NCBI RefSeq assembly: GCF_014650115.1 | Contig: NZ_BMUI01000016.1 | Span: forward strand, 62,001 to 126,000 | DNA: 64,000 nucleotides | Source: Streptomyces olivaceoviridis | GTDB taxonomy: Bacteria; Actinomycetota; Actinomycetes; Streptomycetales; Streptomycetaceae | Direction: 5' to 3' | In this document: in pieces, positions 8,631 through 18,537 of the stretch | Position numbering within the stretch: position 1 is the first letter of the stretch | Layout: the number at the start of each line of letters is the position of its first letter | The notes under the pieces: model-generated | Seen by the model: only the letters and a program-made list of their open reading frames with translations | Databases searched by the model: none | What the model was told of the DNA's origin: nothing | Translations under genes and position numbers: made by a program

Positions 8631-9542
8631 TCACCAGGACACGACGACCTTGTCGCCGATCCTCACCTGCGCGAAGAGCCGGGCGATCGCCGTCTCGTCC
8701 CGGACGTTGACGCATCCGTGGGAACCGCCCGCGTAGCCGCGCGCCGCGAAGTCGTACGAGTAGTGGACCGCCTGGCCACCGCTGAAGAACATCGCGTACG
8801 GCATCGGCGAGTGGTAGAGGGTGGACACATGGTGCCGTGACTTCCAGTAGACGGTGAACACCCCTTCGCGGGTCGGGGTGTACTGCGCGCCGAACCGCAC
8901 CGCCATCGTGGACAGGGTCCGTCCGTCGACCATCCAGCGCAGGGTCCGGCTGGTCTTGCTGATGCACAGCACCCGCCCGGTCCTACAGCGCGGATCCGCC
9001 GCGGCGGCCGGCCGGGCAGCCCCCGGATACAGCTCCCCCCTGCCGGGCGGACGGGTCATCGCCACCAGCCGCTGCCAGGTGACGGCGTCCGTCGCGCCGG
9101 TCCGGGGCAGTCCGCGCTTGCCCTGGAAGCCCTTGACGGCCCGCTCGGTCGGGCCGTCGTACGACCCGGTCGGCCCCACGGCCAGCCAGGCCACCTGGCG
9201 CAGCCGCGCCTGGAGTTCCCGCACGGCCGGACCGTTGTCCCCGCGCGACCACAGCACCCGTGGCGCGGGCACGGCGGGAGTGACGCTCGGCGGGGCGGTC
9301 GGCGTGCCCGTCGGCGGGGTGGCCGGTGCCGTACGGGTGACGCCGGGCCCCGGACCGCTTCCGGCGGTGCCCGGCCCCGGACTGCTCCGGGTGGTGCCGG
9401 GACCTGGGCTGCCCGGCAGTTCCCCATGCACCGGCAGGCCCTGTTTCCCATCGGCGCCCGCCGGCTGCACGGTGCACCCGCAGAGCGCGGCGAGTGCGGC
9501 GGCCGAGGCGAGCAGAGCGGCAGGTCTCCCCGGGATCCTCAT
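8631..9542 (-). CDS. L,D-transpeptidase lipoprotein with peptidoglycan-binding domain
   Basis: The ATG at 9542 starts a signal peptide ending in L-C-G-C, a plausible lipobox. A Pro/Gly/Thr linker follows to about residue 90. The peptidoglycan-binding domain (about 95-160) shows the usual pattern VRELQARLRQ, then PTERAVKGFQGKRGL. The YkuD domain fills the rest and carries the catalytic motif SHGCVNVRD, whose Cys attacks the donor stem peptide, with the partner His upstream in AVHYSYDFA. It would make 3-3 cross-links between meso-diaminopimelate residues, or attach other groups, outside the membrane. It is convergent with the sigma/membrane pair and divergent from the mutase gene. Confidence 0.88.
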   Translation of the reverse strand: MRIPGRPAALLASAAALAALCGCTVQPAGADGKQGLPVHGELPGSPGPGTTRSSPGPGTAGSGPGPGVTRTAPATPPTGTPTAPPSVTPAVPAPRVLWSRGDNGPAVRELQARLRQVAWLAVGPTGSYDGPTERAVKGFQGKRGLPRTGATDAVTWQRLVAMTRPPGRGELYPGAARPAAAADPRCRTGRVLCISKTSRTLRWMVDGRTLSTMAVRFGAQYTPTREGVFTVYWKSRHHVSTLYHSPMPYAMFFSGGQAVHYSYDFAARGYAGGSHGCVNVRDETAIARLFAQVRIGDKVVVSW

Positions 9543-9623
9543 GCCCGGGATGCTTCCCCGCGTGACCGCCGCCGAACTAGGGGGCATGGTGAGGTGTACC
9601 CGTCCTACCGCGCGGAGGCAGCG

Positions 9624-11216
<1,593 letters not shown>

Positions 11217-11279
11217 ACCCCCGGGCGCCCTGCTGGACGCGGAGGACCGTGTGTCGTACCCGCGTGCGACACTCCCTCC

Positions 11280-11930
11280 ATGTTCGGCGTCATCGACCTC
11301 CCCACTTATCTCGCGGGCCTGATCCTGATCGTGCTGCTGCCCGGCCCCAACTCCCTCTACGTCCTTTCCGTGGCCGCCCGCCGCGGGGTGCGGGCCGGCT
11401 ACACGGCCGCGGCCGGTGTGTGGTGCGGGGACACCGTGCTGATGACGCTGTCCGCCGCCGGGGTCGCCTCGCTGCTCCAGGGGAACGCGCTGCTGTTCGG
11501 GATCGTGAAGTACGCCGGCGCCGGATATCTGAGCTGGCTTGCCATCGGCATGCTGCGGGCCGCCCGGCAGATGTGGCGGACCCGGCGGGAGCGGGCCGTC
11601 GAGGAGACCGCGCCCGCCCAGGGCCCCGGCGAGCGGCCCTTCCGCCGGGCCCTCGTCGTCAGCCTCATCAACCCCAAGGCGATCCTCTTCTTCGTCGCCT
11701 TCTTCGTGCAGTTCGTCGACCCGGGCTACGCCTATCCGGCCCTGTCCTTCGTCGTCCTCGGCGCCTTCGCCCAGCTGGCCAGTTTCCTGTACCTCAGCGC
11801 CCTGATATTCAGCGGCACGCGGCTCGCCGCGGCGTTCCGGCGGCGCAAGCGGCTGTCCGCGACGGCCACGTCGGCGGCCGGGGCGCTGTTCCTGGGGTTC
11901 GCGGTGAAGCTTTCGATCGCCAGCGCGTGA
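11280..11930 (+). CDS. leuE: LysE/RhtB-family amino acid exporter (LeuE-like)
   Basis: The 216-residue protein has six predicted membrane segments and the family signature LPGPNSLYVL near the N-terminus, followed by GVRAGYTAAAGVWCGD. A second family feature, FRRALVVSLINPKAILFFVAFF, comes after a basic loop at about residues 95-120. Length and topology are standard for LysE/RhtB exporters of neutral amino acids; the substrate, probably Leu and related residues, is inferred from overall resemblance to LeuE. There is no good ribosome binding site before the ATG at 11280, and the leader is very short. Downstream lies a rearrangement scar. Confidence 0.82.
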   Translation: MFGVIDLPTYLAGLILIVLLPGPNSLYVLSVAARRGVRAGYTAAAGVWCGDTVLMTLSAAGVASLLQGNALLFGIVKYAGAGYLSWLAIGMLRAARQMWRTRRERAVEETAPAQGPGERPFRRALVVSLINPKAILFFVAFFVQFVDPGYAYPALSFVVLGAFAQLASFLYLSALIFSGTRLAAAFRRRKRLSATATSAAGALFLGFAVKLSIASA

Positions 11931-11959
11931 TCGTTTCACCAGCCTGCGGCCCGGGACGG

Positions 11960-12030
11960 TCAGGTGTTGGTGCCGACGTGGAGGGTGCCGTCGGGGGTGG
12001 CGGTGGCGTAGGTGCCGAAGATGCCCGAGG
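11960..12030 (-). pseudogene. 3' remnant of a lost gene
   Basis: Read on the minus strand, 23 codons end in TGA at 11960 and translate as S-G-I-F-G-T-Y, then ATATPDGTLHVGTNT. Every third position is G or C, as in real Streptomyces genes. The frame is cut at 12030, exactly where a transposase fragment begins on the other strand. I do not recognise the family. It looks like the surviving C-terminus of a gene broken by an insertion or deletion. Confidence 0.4.
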
Positions 12031-12145
12031 CATCGTGCCCGTGATCGCCAGACGCGGAACTCCGCACGGAACCGGCCTGGGCACCTACCGGTGGGTGGTC
12101 GAGCGAACGATCGCCCGGCTCCACGGCTTCCGGCGGCCTTTCCGC
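12029..12145 (+). pseudogene. Transposase C-terminal fragment (IS5-family-like)
   Basis: The + strand reads VIARRGTPHGTGLGT, then YRWVVERTIARLHGFRR, which resembles the C-terminal catalytic region of IS5-like transposases, including the conserved W-V-V-E-R that supplies the Glu of the DDE triad. Sequence before 12029 and after about 12145 does not continue the match. No inverted repeats or full element remain. It marks an old insertion or rearrangement between the LeuE-like gene and the wall-polymer cluster. Confidence 0.72.
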
Positions 12146-12153
12146 TTGGCGAC

Positions 12154-13290
12154 CTACACGGAGATTTCAGGTGTACGAGACCTTTTCAGCATTCCTTTCA
12201 GGCGTGGCCCGAACGGTTTCTCCACGAACCGGTGGATCAGCCACGCCAACGTCAGCATGCCCAGCACGGTCACGGCGAGCGTCGGCCACGGCGGCAGCCC
12301 GAGCCCCCGGTGCAGCACCCGGATGGCGAACCAGCCCAGGTGCTCGTGGACCAGGTAGAACGGGTACGTCAGCGCGCCTGCCGTGACGAGCCAGCGCCAG
12401 GAGGCCCACTGCGTCCAGCCCACCGCCACCGCGGCCACGGCGGCGAAGGCGAGGGTGACGACGGCGATGATGACGTACGGGCTGCGGTGGAAGTCGCCCT
12501 GCGCGCCGGCGTGCCACAGACTCTGCGTGGCGGTGCTCTGTCCCAGCAGCCAGGACACCGCGACGATGCCCCACAGCAGCAGGTCGCCGCCGAAGCGGTG
12601 GATCAGGTACAGGGCGAGGCCGCCGATGAAGAAGGGGGCGTACTCGGGCATGACCAGCTGGTCGGTGAGCGCGTTGCCGGAGGTGCGGCACACCACCGCC
12701 GCCAGCGTCCACACGCAGCAGAAGAGCACCACCCGGCGGTAGGTGACACCCCGCAGGACCACGAACAGGGCGAACAGGGCGTAGAAGCGGACCTCCACCC
12801 AGAGGGTCCAGCACACGCCGAGGACGCGGGTGGCGCCCATCGGCTGTTGCAGCATCGTCAGGTTGACCAGGAACTCGTCCGGCCGGACCGGGTGGACGAC
12901 CACGGGCAGGGCCACGGCCGCCGCGGTGACCAGCACCAGGGCGACCCAGTAGGCGGGGTAGAGGCGGGCGACCCGGGAGCGGAAGAAGTCGCCGAGGGTG
13001 CGGCCCCAACTGCTCATGCAGATGACGAAACCGCTGATGACGAAGAAGAACTGCACGCCCAGGCAGCCGTAGGTGGCCAGCTGGGACAGGGTCGGGAAGA
13101 CATGGGCCGGACTCTGGTGCCAGGACGCGGAGACCGCGCCGCCGCGTCCGGCGTAGTGGTAGAGGCAGACCATCAACGCGGCCAGCAGGCGCAGTCCGTC
13201 CAAGGCGTGCAGACGACTCTGGCGTGCATGGGCCGTTGCGCGGGCCGGGGGAGCGGGCACGGCGGCAAGGACGGAGGAGGAAACAGGCAT
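12154..13290 (-). CDS. Acyltransferase family 3 membrane protein
   Basis: The 378-residue protein has about ten hydrophobic segments. Its start, RLHALDGLRLLAALMVCLYHY, holds the Arg and His residues typical of acyltransferase-3 (OafA-like) proteins; GVQFFFVISGFVICM and FFRSRVARLYPAYW are further family signatures. Such enzymes O-acylate surface polysaccharides or other exported glycans at the membrane. The position beside the Kdn/sialic-type polymer genes suggests it decorates that polymer, which is inference. A terminator (13406-13430) separates it from the cluster genes, so it has its own promoter. The last residues run up to the transposase scar and may be altered. Confidence 0.85.
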   Translation of the reverse strand: MPVSSSVLAAVPAPPARATAHARQSRLHALDGLRLLAALMVCLYHYAGRGGAVSASWHQSPAHVFPTLSQLATYGCLGVQFFFVISGFVICMSSWGRTLGDFFRSRVARLYPAYWVALVLVTAAAVALPVVVHPVRPDEFLVNLTMLQQPMGATRVLGVCWTLWVEVRFYALFALFVVLRGVTYRRVVLFCCVWTLAAVVCRTSGNALTDQLVMPEYAPFFIGGLALYLIHRFGGDLLLWGIVAVSWLLGQSTATQSLWHAGAQGDFHRSPYVIIAVVTLAFAAVAAVAVGWTQWASWRWLVTAGALTYPFYLVHEHLGWFAIRVLHRGLGLPPWPTLAVTVLGMLTLAWLIHRFVEKPFGPRLKGMLKRSRTPEISV

Positions 13291-13405
13291 GGTTCTCGGG
13301 ACCCAACCCGACCGGCGTTAATCCTCTTTGTATTTCAAGTGAAGATTCACCTCCAAGGACGATCGTTACATCGCTACCTGGGCGAATCACAGGAACGACT
13401 TGAAA

Positions 13406-13430
13406 GGGCGGGCCCGACCCGGGCCCGCCC
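13406..13430. terminator. Stem-loop terminator downstream of the polysialyltransferase-like gene
   Basis: GGGCGGGCCC at 13406-13415 pairs with GGGCCCGCCC at 13421-13430 around a five-base loop. It lies just beyond the stop at 13446 of the minus-strand operon. In the acyltransferase leader nearby, the imperfect palindrome GTGAAGATTCAC (near 13340) may be a regulator site. Confidence 0.65.
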
Positions 13431-13445
13431 CGCCGCAAGGGTCGC

Positions 13446-14780
13446 TCAGCGCCGTACGGCCTTGCCCAGACTGCGCGCCTTGCGCGCCACCCGGCGGACC
13501 GTCGCGTTGCGCGGGAGGAACGACAGCTGGGACGGCACCCCGCCCGGCAGGGCCAGCGAGGTCAGCCGCTTGCGCTTGAAGTAGCGCAGCGTCCGCTCGT
13601 TCAGGTTCTTCGCCAGCCAGCCCTCGGTCTCCGCGCGGAGCCTCGGCAGGATCCTCGGCTGCATCGCGAAGCCCACCGCGCGCACCAGCGCGCCCAGCGT
13701 CTCCACGTCCATGCCCCGCCGCTGCTCGGTGACGGCCGCGTTGTCGGTCAGCTCGGGCAGCAGCGCGTCCACGATCGTGACCGGCACGCGGTTGCTGTTC
13801 TCGTACGGCGTCAGCCGCTCCAGCAGCAGGTCGGTGCCGACCCGGGCGACCGGGAGGCCGTACAGCGCGGACGCGGTGAGCAGGGCGGTGGAGAAACAGC
13901 CGACGACCAGCGCGGGACGCATCCGCTGGTACAGCACCTCCGCGAGCACCGGAGTGTCCAGCACGGTCAGCTCCACCTTCAGCCGTTCCGCCTCCTGTTC
14001 CAGGGAGCGGGTGAAGCGGGCCGGGGCCGACGGGTGCGACTTGAACACCACCGTGGTGTGGCCGAGCGCGGCTGCTCCCTTCAGCATCAGCACGTGCAGG
14101 TTCTCCTCCTGCTCGGCGGTGAGGATGTCCAGCGCGGACAGGTACTGGCCGAGCAGCAGCGCGGGCTCCTGGACGTCCGGCAACTCATCGCCGAGCGACG
14201 TCAGTTCGGCGAGGACCTTGGTGAAGGCGGCCGTCGGCAGGACCTCGCCTGGCACGCCGAACTCGGTGAGCAGCAGCGGCTTCAGACCCGGCACCAGGTC
14301 CAGGTGGAGGACCCGGTCCACGCGGGTGCCGACCAGCGGGTCGATCTTGTTGCGGGTGGGGCCGTAGCTCATCAGGCCGTCGGCGTAGACGGTGACCGGA
14401 GCGCCCGTGAAGATCTGCGCGAGCGCCAGTGACGGGTTGACCTGGATCGACTCGACGGCCAGCTCGACGTCGTCGGTGCCGAGCTGCCACTCGTGGCGCA
14501 AGTACCGTTCCCAGAGCGGCAGATCATCGCCGCGGGGCGCCCAGCCGCCCGGGTGGAACGGGAAGATCGCCTCGTTGTACGACACCACGTCGTCGAACCG
14601 GTCCCGCAGCCGCTCGAAGCCCGGCATCTCGTTCAGCGCCGGTGACGTCTCGGGCGTGGCCGCGTTGTTGCAGACCAGCAGGATCCGCCGGTCGGCCGGG
14701 CGGAAGCAGCCGGAGTCCAGGGCGGCGGCGAGTGTGGCCGTGCCGTACAGCGTCGACGCCTGGAAGATCTGGGTGGTCAC
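13446..14780 (-). CDS. Polysialyltransferase-like glycosyltransferase
   Basis: The GTG at 14780 overlaps the stop of the upstream GT2 gene (GTGA), so the pair is coupled. The 444-residue protein begins TTQIFQASTLYGTATLAAAL. Further on come LLVCNNAATPE, then VYADGLMSYGPTRNKI, and near the middle VVFKSHPSAP and ALVVGCFSTALLTASALYG. The K-S-H-P and G-x-F-S-T-A motifs are those I associate with the bacterial alpha-2,8-polysialyltransferase family (PF07388-type). There are no membrane segments. It probably extends a nonulosonate (Kdn-like) polymer from CMP-sugar made by the products of the 17296 and 18538 genes. The C-terminus is strongly basic, which may hold it at the membrane. Confidence 0.78.
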   Translation of the reverse strand: MTTQIFQASTLYGTATLAAALDSGCFRPADRRILLVCNNAATPETSPALNEMPGFERLRDRFDDVVSYNEAIFPFHPGGWAPRGDDLPLWERYLRHEWQLGTDDVELAVESIQVNPSLALAQIFTGAPVTVYADGLMSYGPTRNKIDPLVGTRVDRVLHLDLVPGLKPLLLTEFGVPGEVLPTAAFTKVLAELTSLGDELPDVQEPALLLGQYLSALDILTAEQEENLHVLMLKGAAALGHTTVVFKSHPSAPARFTRSLEQEAERLKVELTVLDTPVLAEVLYQRMRPALVVGCFSTALLTASALYGLPVARVGTDLLLERLTPYENSNRVPVTIVDALLPELTDNAAVTEQRRGMDVETLGALVRAVGFAMQPRILPRLRAETEGWLAKNLNERTLRYFKRKRLTSLALPGGVPSQLSFLPRNATVRRVARKARSLGKAVRR

Positions 14781-15754
14781 GCGGCGGCTCCCGCGGGGGC
14801 GGGACGGCGGCGCAGCCGGCGCAGCCGGGTGGAGCGCTGGAGGTCCATGGAGTCCAGCGCCTCGTCCAGCACGTCCTGCGGCATGCGCCGCAGGGCGGCC
14901 GCACTCAGGGATTTCAGCTGCTTCGCCACCGCCGGCTCGAACCTTTCGATGGATCCCAGGTGATGGGAAATGATCGCGCAATAGGTGCGAACGGCCTTGG
15001 GCAGCAGGACGTCGGCCTCCCGATCCGCCGCCGTCTCCGCGATGACCTGATCGAACGCCCGGATGAAGTCCAGCTGCCGCACATCGCCGATCTGGGTGAG
15101 CGACGAGGCGACCCCACGCCGGTAGAACACACCGAGCAGGCTCACCGCGGCGAAGGACTCCGCCTCCCGGTGCAGCTTCCAGATCCACGGCCGGTCCTCG
15201 GCCGTGCGCAGCCCGTCGGTGAAGCGCAGCAGCCCCTTGTCCAGCAGCCGGCGGTGATAGATGCCCGCCCACGCGTACGCGTAGTCCACCGAGGTGGACC
15301 GGTCGGCGGGCAGTATCGCCTCCCGGGGGCTGAGCACCGTGTTCCGCCGGCCCACCGGCACCCGGTGCACGCTGCGCGCCCGGGCGGTGCACTGCACATG
15401 GTCGGTGCGCAGGAAGTCGCAGCCCAGCTCCTCGATGGCGGCGAGCAGCCGCGGGTAGTAGCCGGGGGCGAGCCAGTCGTCGCCGTCCAGGAAGGTCAGA
15501 TACTGACCGCGCGCCCTGTCGATCCCGGTGTTGCGCGCGGTCGCCAGCCCTCCGTTCTGCTCGTGCCGGACCAGGACCGCGCCCGGCAGCTCGCGCTCCG
15601 CACGCGCGAGAATCTCTGGTGTCCCGTCGCGGGAGCAGTCGTCGACGAGAATGAATTCGAAGTCCTCACGCGCATTCGACTTCAGACTCCTGAGCGTGTC
15701 TGGCGCGTATTGCTGCACGTTGTAGAACGGCACGATGACGGAGAGCTTGACCAC
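14777..15754 (-). CDS. Family 2 glycosyltransferase
   Basis: The GTG at 15754 starts VKLSVIVPFYNVQQY, the classic GT2 N-terminal strand. VDDCSRDGTPEIL and GQYLTFLDGDDWLAP supply the nucleotide-binding Asp and the DxD-type motif (DGDD). The fold is GT-A and occupies about 230 residues, followed by a helical C-terminal extension with a basic end (residues 305-320). Related proteins act on capsule and teichoic acid polymers. It is first in a two-gene minus-strand operon with the polysialyltransferase-like gene and divergent from the other cluster genes. It probably adds the linking sugar or primer for the polymer. Acceptor unknown. Confidence 0.87.
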   Translation of the reverse strand: MVKLSVIVPFYNVQQYAPDTLRSLKSNAREDFEFILVDDCSRDGTPEILARAERELPGAVLVRHEQNGGLATARNTGIDRARGQYLTFLDGDDWLAPGYYPRLLAAIEELGCDFLRTDHVQCTARARSVHRVPVGRRNTVLSPREAILPADRSTSVDYAYAWAGIYHRRLLDKGLLRFTDGLRTAEDRPWIWKLHREAESFAAVSLLGVFYRRGVASSLTQIGDVRQLDFIRAFDQVIAETAADREADVLLPKAVRTYCAIISHHLGSIERFEPAVAKQLKSLSAAALRRMPQDVLDEALDSMDLQRSTRLRRLRRRPAPAGAAA

Positions 15755-15952
15755 GTCAGGGACGTTAGGGCGCGGCCCGTCATTCGTCTTGACGGCCTGC
15801 TTGATGCCGGGTGAACGCCACGTGGCGAAGCTGTGAACCAGGCTGTTTCGCGCACCGCTCGCGGCCCGATTCGCCATTCGGCGATGTGCTGTTAACCGTT
15901 TGTTGCGTTCGGGTTGGGCGGAACCTCGGAATCGCTTCCTAGCGTCTTCGAC
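15755..15952. promoter_or_regulatory. Divergent promoter region of the wall-polymer cluster
   Basis: TAGCGT at 15940-15945 is seven bases before the GTG at 15953, fitting a -10 box of a leaderless transcript for the rightward operon. The minus-strand GT2 promoter must lie in the left half but was not placed. Co-control of both arms from this 198-base gap is likely. Confidence 0.45.
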
Positions 15953-17272
15953 GTGCCAGCAAGTGCTACGAAGTCCCTGCGGGTCGCCGTCCTCGCGGAC
16001 TCCGACACCCGGTGGAAGTGGGGCGCGCTCACCGCGCAACGCCTCACTCCCGCGGCTGCCGAGGTCCGGCTCGACGGCTACCTCCTGCGAGGACGCGCCA
16101 CCCCCACCGCCCGCCAGCTGAAGGAAGTCGGCGTCCAGGCCGACTCCCTGCGCGAGGTCACCGGCGTCGAGTTCCTGCGCGCGATGAGCGAGGTCCCCGG
16201 CGACCGGTACGACGTCCTCGTGCTCGCCCTGGTCGGCGGAGGTGTGCAGGCGATGCTGCACGGACTGCGCGCCGCCTGGGGCTCCGGGAAGCGCCCCGTG
16301 GTCGTCACCGGCTACGTCGGCGTCGTCTACGAGAAGCTCACCGACGGGCTGCTGCTGCGGCACGGCGCGGACCTCGTCCTCGCCAACTCCCGCCACGACG
16401 CGGACCGGTTCCGGGCCGTGTACGAGGGCGTCGGCGCCGACGCCTCCTCGGTCACCGAGGTCGCGCTGCCCTTCCTCGGCGGCGAGCCCTACACCGGTGA
16501 ACACGACCCCTACACCGTGGTGTTCGCGGCCCAGCCGTCCGTGCCGGACAACCGCCGGGACCGTACCTACCTGCTGAACCGCCTCATCGAGCACGCCCGG
16601 AAGCACCCCGGGCGCGAGGTGCTGCTCAAGCTGCGCTCCAAGCCCGGCGAGCACACCACCCACATCGAGGAGCTGCCGTACCAGAAGCTGGTCCAGGACC
16701 AGGACCCGCCGGCCAACTTCCGCCTGGTGTACGGGCACATGGGCGAGGTGCTGGACCGCACCGACCTGCTGGTCACGGTCAGCTCCACGGCCGCCCTGGA
16801 GGCCCTGCACCGCCGGGTCCCGACGGCCGTCCTCACCGACCTCGGGGTCCGCGAGGTGCTCGGCAACCACCACTTCACCGGTTCCGGCTGCCTCGCCTCC
16901 TGGGACCAGCTCGACGCCGGGCACCGGCCCGTGCCGGACGAGGCGTGGGTGGCCCGGCAGGGAGTCGCGGCCGACGGAAGCTACGCCACGGCGTTCGACG
17001 GCGCCCGCGAGCGCATCGCCCAGCTCCTGGACCGGCCGGGCGGGCTGCCGCCCCTCACGCCCTACTACACGTCCGAGACCGCGCCCGGCTACCTGCCCGG
17101 CATCCTCGCCCGCCACCACCTCGGCCCCGACGGCGTACCGCTGCCCGGAGCGCCCGCCGCCGACAAGGCGCCCGGCGCCGTCCGGCAGATCGTGCGCCGG
17201 GCCGCGCGCGGCGCCTACCGGCACGGCGTCCAGCGGGTCGCCCCCGTGATCCGGCGGATGGGCGAGCTGTGA
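15953..17272 (+). CDS. Probable glycosyltransferase of the polymer cluster (DUF6716-like)
   Basis: The GTG at 15953 has no ribosome binding site and is probably leaderless. The 439-residue protein begins LRVAVLADSDTRWKWGALTA and has a GT-B-like layout: an N-terminal Rossmann half to about residue 190, then a second half with VVFAAQPSVPDNRRDR and VTVSSTAALEALHRRVPTAV. The latter resembles the donor-binding region of capsule and polysialyl-type transferases. No membrane segment. It is followed after 23 bases by the NeuA-HAD gene, so it is part of the nonulosonate operon. The DUF number is from memory and uncertain; glycosyltransferase function is inferred from fold and context. Confidence 0.68.
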   Translation: MPASATKSLRVAVLADSDTRWKWGALTAQRLTPAAAEVRLDGYLLRGRATPTARQLKEVGVQADSLREVTGVEFLRAMSEVPGDRYDVLVLALVGGGVQAMLHGLRAAWGSGKRPVVVTGYVGVVYEKLTDGLLLRHGADLVLANSRHDADRFRAVYEGVGADASSVTEVALPFLGGEPYTGEHDPYTVVFAAQPSVPDNRRDRTYLLNRLIEHARKHPGREVLLKLRSKPGEHTTHIEELPYQKLVQDQDPPANFRLVYGHMGEVLDRTDLLVTVSSTAALEALHRRVPTAVLTDLGVREVLGNHHFTGSGCLASWDQLDAGHRPVPDEAWVARQGVAADGSYATAFDGARERIAQLLDRPGGLPPLTPYYTSETAPGYLPGILARHHLGPDGVPLPGAPAADKAPGAVRQIVRRAARGAYRHGVQRVAPVIRRMGEL

Positions 17273-17295
17273 CCTCACCCCAAGGAGTAGACCCC

Positions 17296-18525
17296 ATGTC
17301 CAACCCGGCAGCGGGCCCAGGCGCTTCGATCCGCCGGGTGCTCGCGGTGATCCCCGCGCGCGGCGGCTCCAAGGGCGTGCCCGCGAAGAACCTCGCCCCG
17401 GTGGGCGGTGTCCCGCTGGTGTCCCGCGCGGTGCGCGAGTGCCGGGCGAGCCGGCTGGTGACCGACGTCGTCGTCTCCACCGACGACCAGGCCATCGCCG
17501 CCGCCGCCCGGGAGGCCGGCGCCGAGGTCGTCCTGCGGCCCGCCGCCATCGCCGGGGACACCGCCACCTCCGAGGCCGCGGTCCTGCACGCCATGGACAC
17601 TCACGAGACGCTGCACGGCGCCCCCGTCGACGTGGTCCTGCTCGTGCAGTGCACCAGCCCGTTCCTCGTCCGCGAGGACATCGACGGTGTCGCCGCCGCG
17701 GTCGCCGAGAACGGCGCCGACACCGCCGTCACCGTGGCCCCCTTCCACGGCTTCGTCTGGCGCGAGGCCGACGAGCCCACCGAGGGCGGTCGTGGCGTCA
17801 ACCACGACAAGTCCTACCGCCCGCGCCGCCAGGACCGCCCCCAGGACTTCCTGGAGACCGGCGCCGCCTACGCGATGGACGCGGCCGGCTTCCGCGAGCA
17901 CCACCACCGCTTCTTCGGCCACACCGAGCTGGTCCGCACCGACCCGGCCCGGGTGCTGGAGATCGACGACCCGCACGACCTCGCGCGGGCCCGGGCCCTC
18001 GCGCCCCTCTTCGACGCGGATCGCCCCGGTTCGCTGCCGACCGCCGACGACGTGGACGCGGTCGTACTCGACTTCGACGGCACCCAGACCGACGACCGGG
18101 TGCTGATCGACTCCGACGGACGGGAGTTCGTCGCCGTGCACCGCGGCGACGGCCTCGGCATCGCGGCCCTCCGCAGGAGCGGCCTGAAGCTGCTGATCCT
18201 GTCCACGGAACAGAACCCGGTCGTCGCCGCCCGCGCACGCAAGCTGCGGATCCCCGTGCTGCACGGCATCGACCGGAAAGACCTCGCGCTGAAGCAGTGG
18301 TGCGAGGAGCAGGGCATCGCGCCGGAGCGCGTGCTCTACGTCGGCAACGACGTCAACGACCTGCCGTGCTTCGCCCTCGTGGGCTGGCCCGTGGCGGTCG
18401 CGAGCGCTCACGACGTCGTACGCGGCGCCGCACGCGCGGTCACCACCGTCCCCGGCGGTGACGGCGCGATCCGAGAGATCGCCAGCTGGATCCTCGGCCC
18501 CTCTCTCGACTCCCTCCCCAAGTAA
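17296..18525 (+). CDS. neuA: Acylneuraminate/Kdn cytidylyltransferase fused to HAD-type phosphatase domain
   Basis: The ATG at 17296 follows AAGGAG. Residues 15-240 are the NeuA-type CMP-sugar synthetase: VIPARGGSKGVPAKN is the nucleotide-binding loop and LLVQCTSPFL follows a conserved strand. Residues 250-400 are a KdsC-like HAD phosphatase, with VVLDFDGTQTDDR bearing the nucleophile Asp and VGNDVNDLPCF the metal-binding Asp. The fusion would dephosphorylate a nonulosonate-9-phosphate and then activate it with CTP, coupling two steps. It lies 12 bases before the NeuB-like synthase gene. The phosphatase half keeps both key Asp motifs and so looks active. Confidence 0.87.
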   Translation: MSNPAAGPGASIRRVLAVIPARGGSKGVPAKNLAPVGGVPLVSRAVRECRASRLVTDVVVSTDDQAIAAAAREAGAEVVLRPAAIAGDTATSEAAVLHAMDTHETLHGAPVDVVLLVQCTSPFLVREDIDGVAAAVAENGADTAVTVAPFHGFVWREADEPTEGGRGVNHDKSYRPRRQDRPQDFLETGAAYAMDAAGFREHHHRFFGHTELVRTDPARVLEIDDPHDLARARALAPLFDADRPGSLPTADDVDAVVLDFDGTQTDDRVLIDSDGREFVAVHRGDGLGIAALRRSGLKLLILSTEQNPVVAARARKLRIPVLHGIDRKDLALKQWCEEQGIAPERVLYVGNDVNDLPCFALVGWPVAVASAHDVVRGAARAVTTVPGGDGAIREIASWILGPSLDSLPK

Positions 18526-18537
18526 GGACACCCCCTG

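Noticed and set aside
15281..15300. A TACGCGTA string as another nucleoside operator
   Set aside because: It lies inside the GT2 coding sequence and the flanks do not fit the palindrome.
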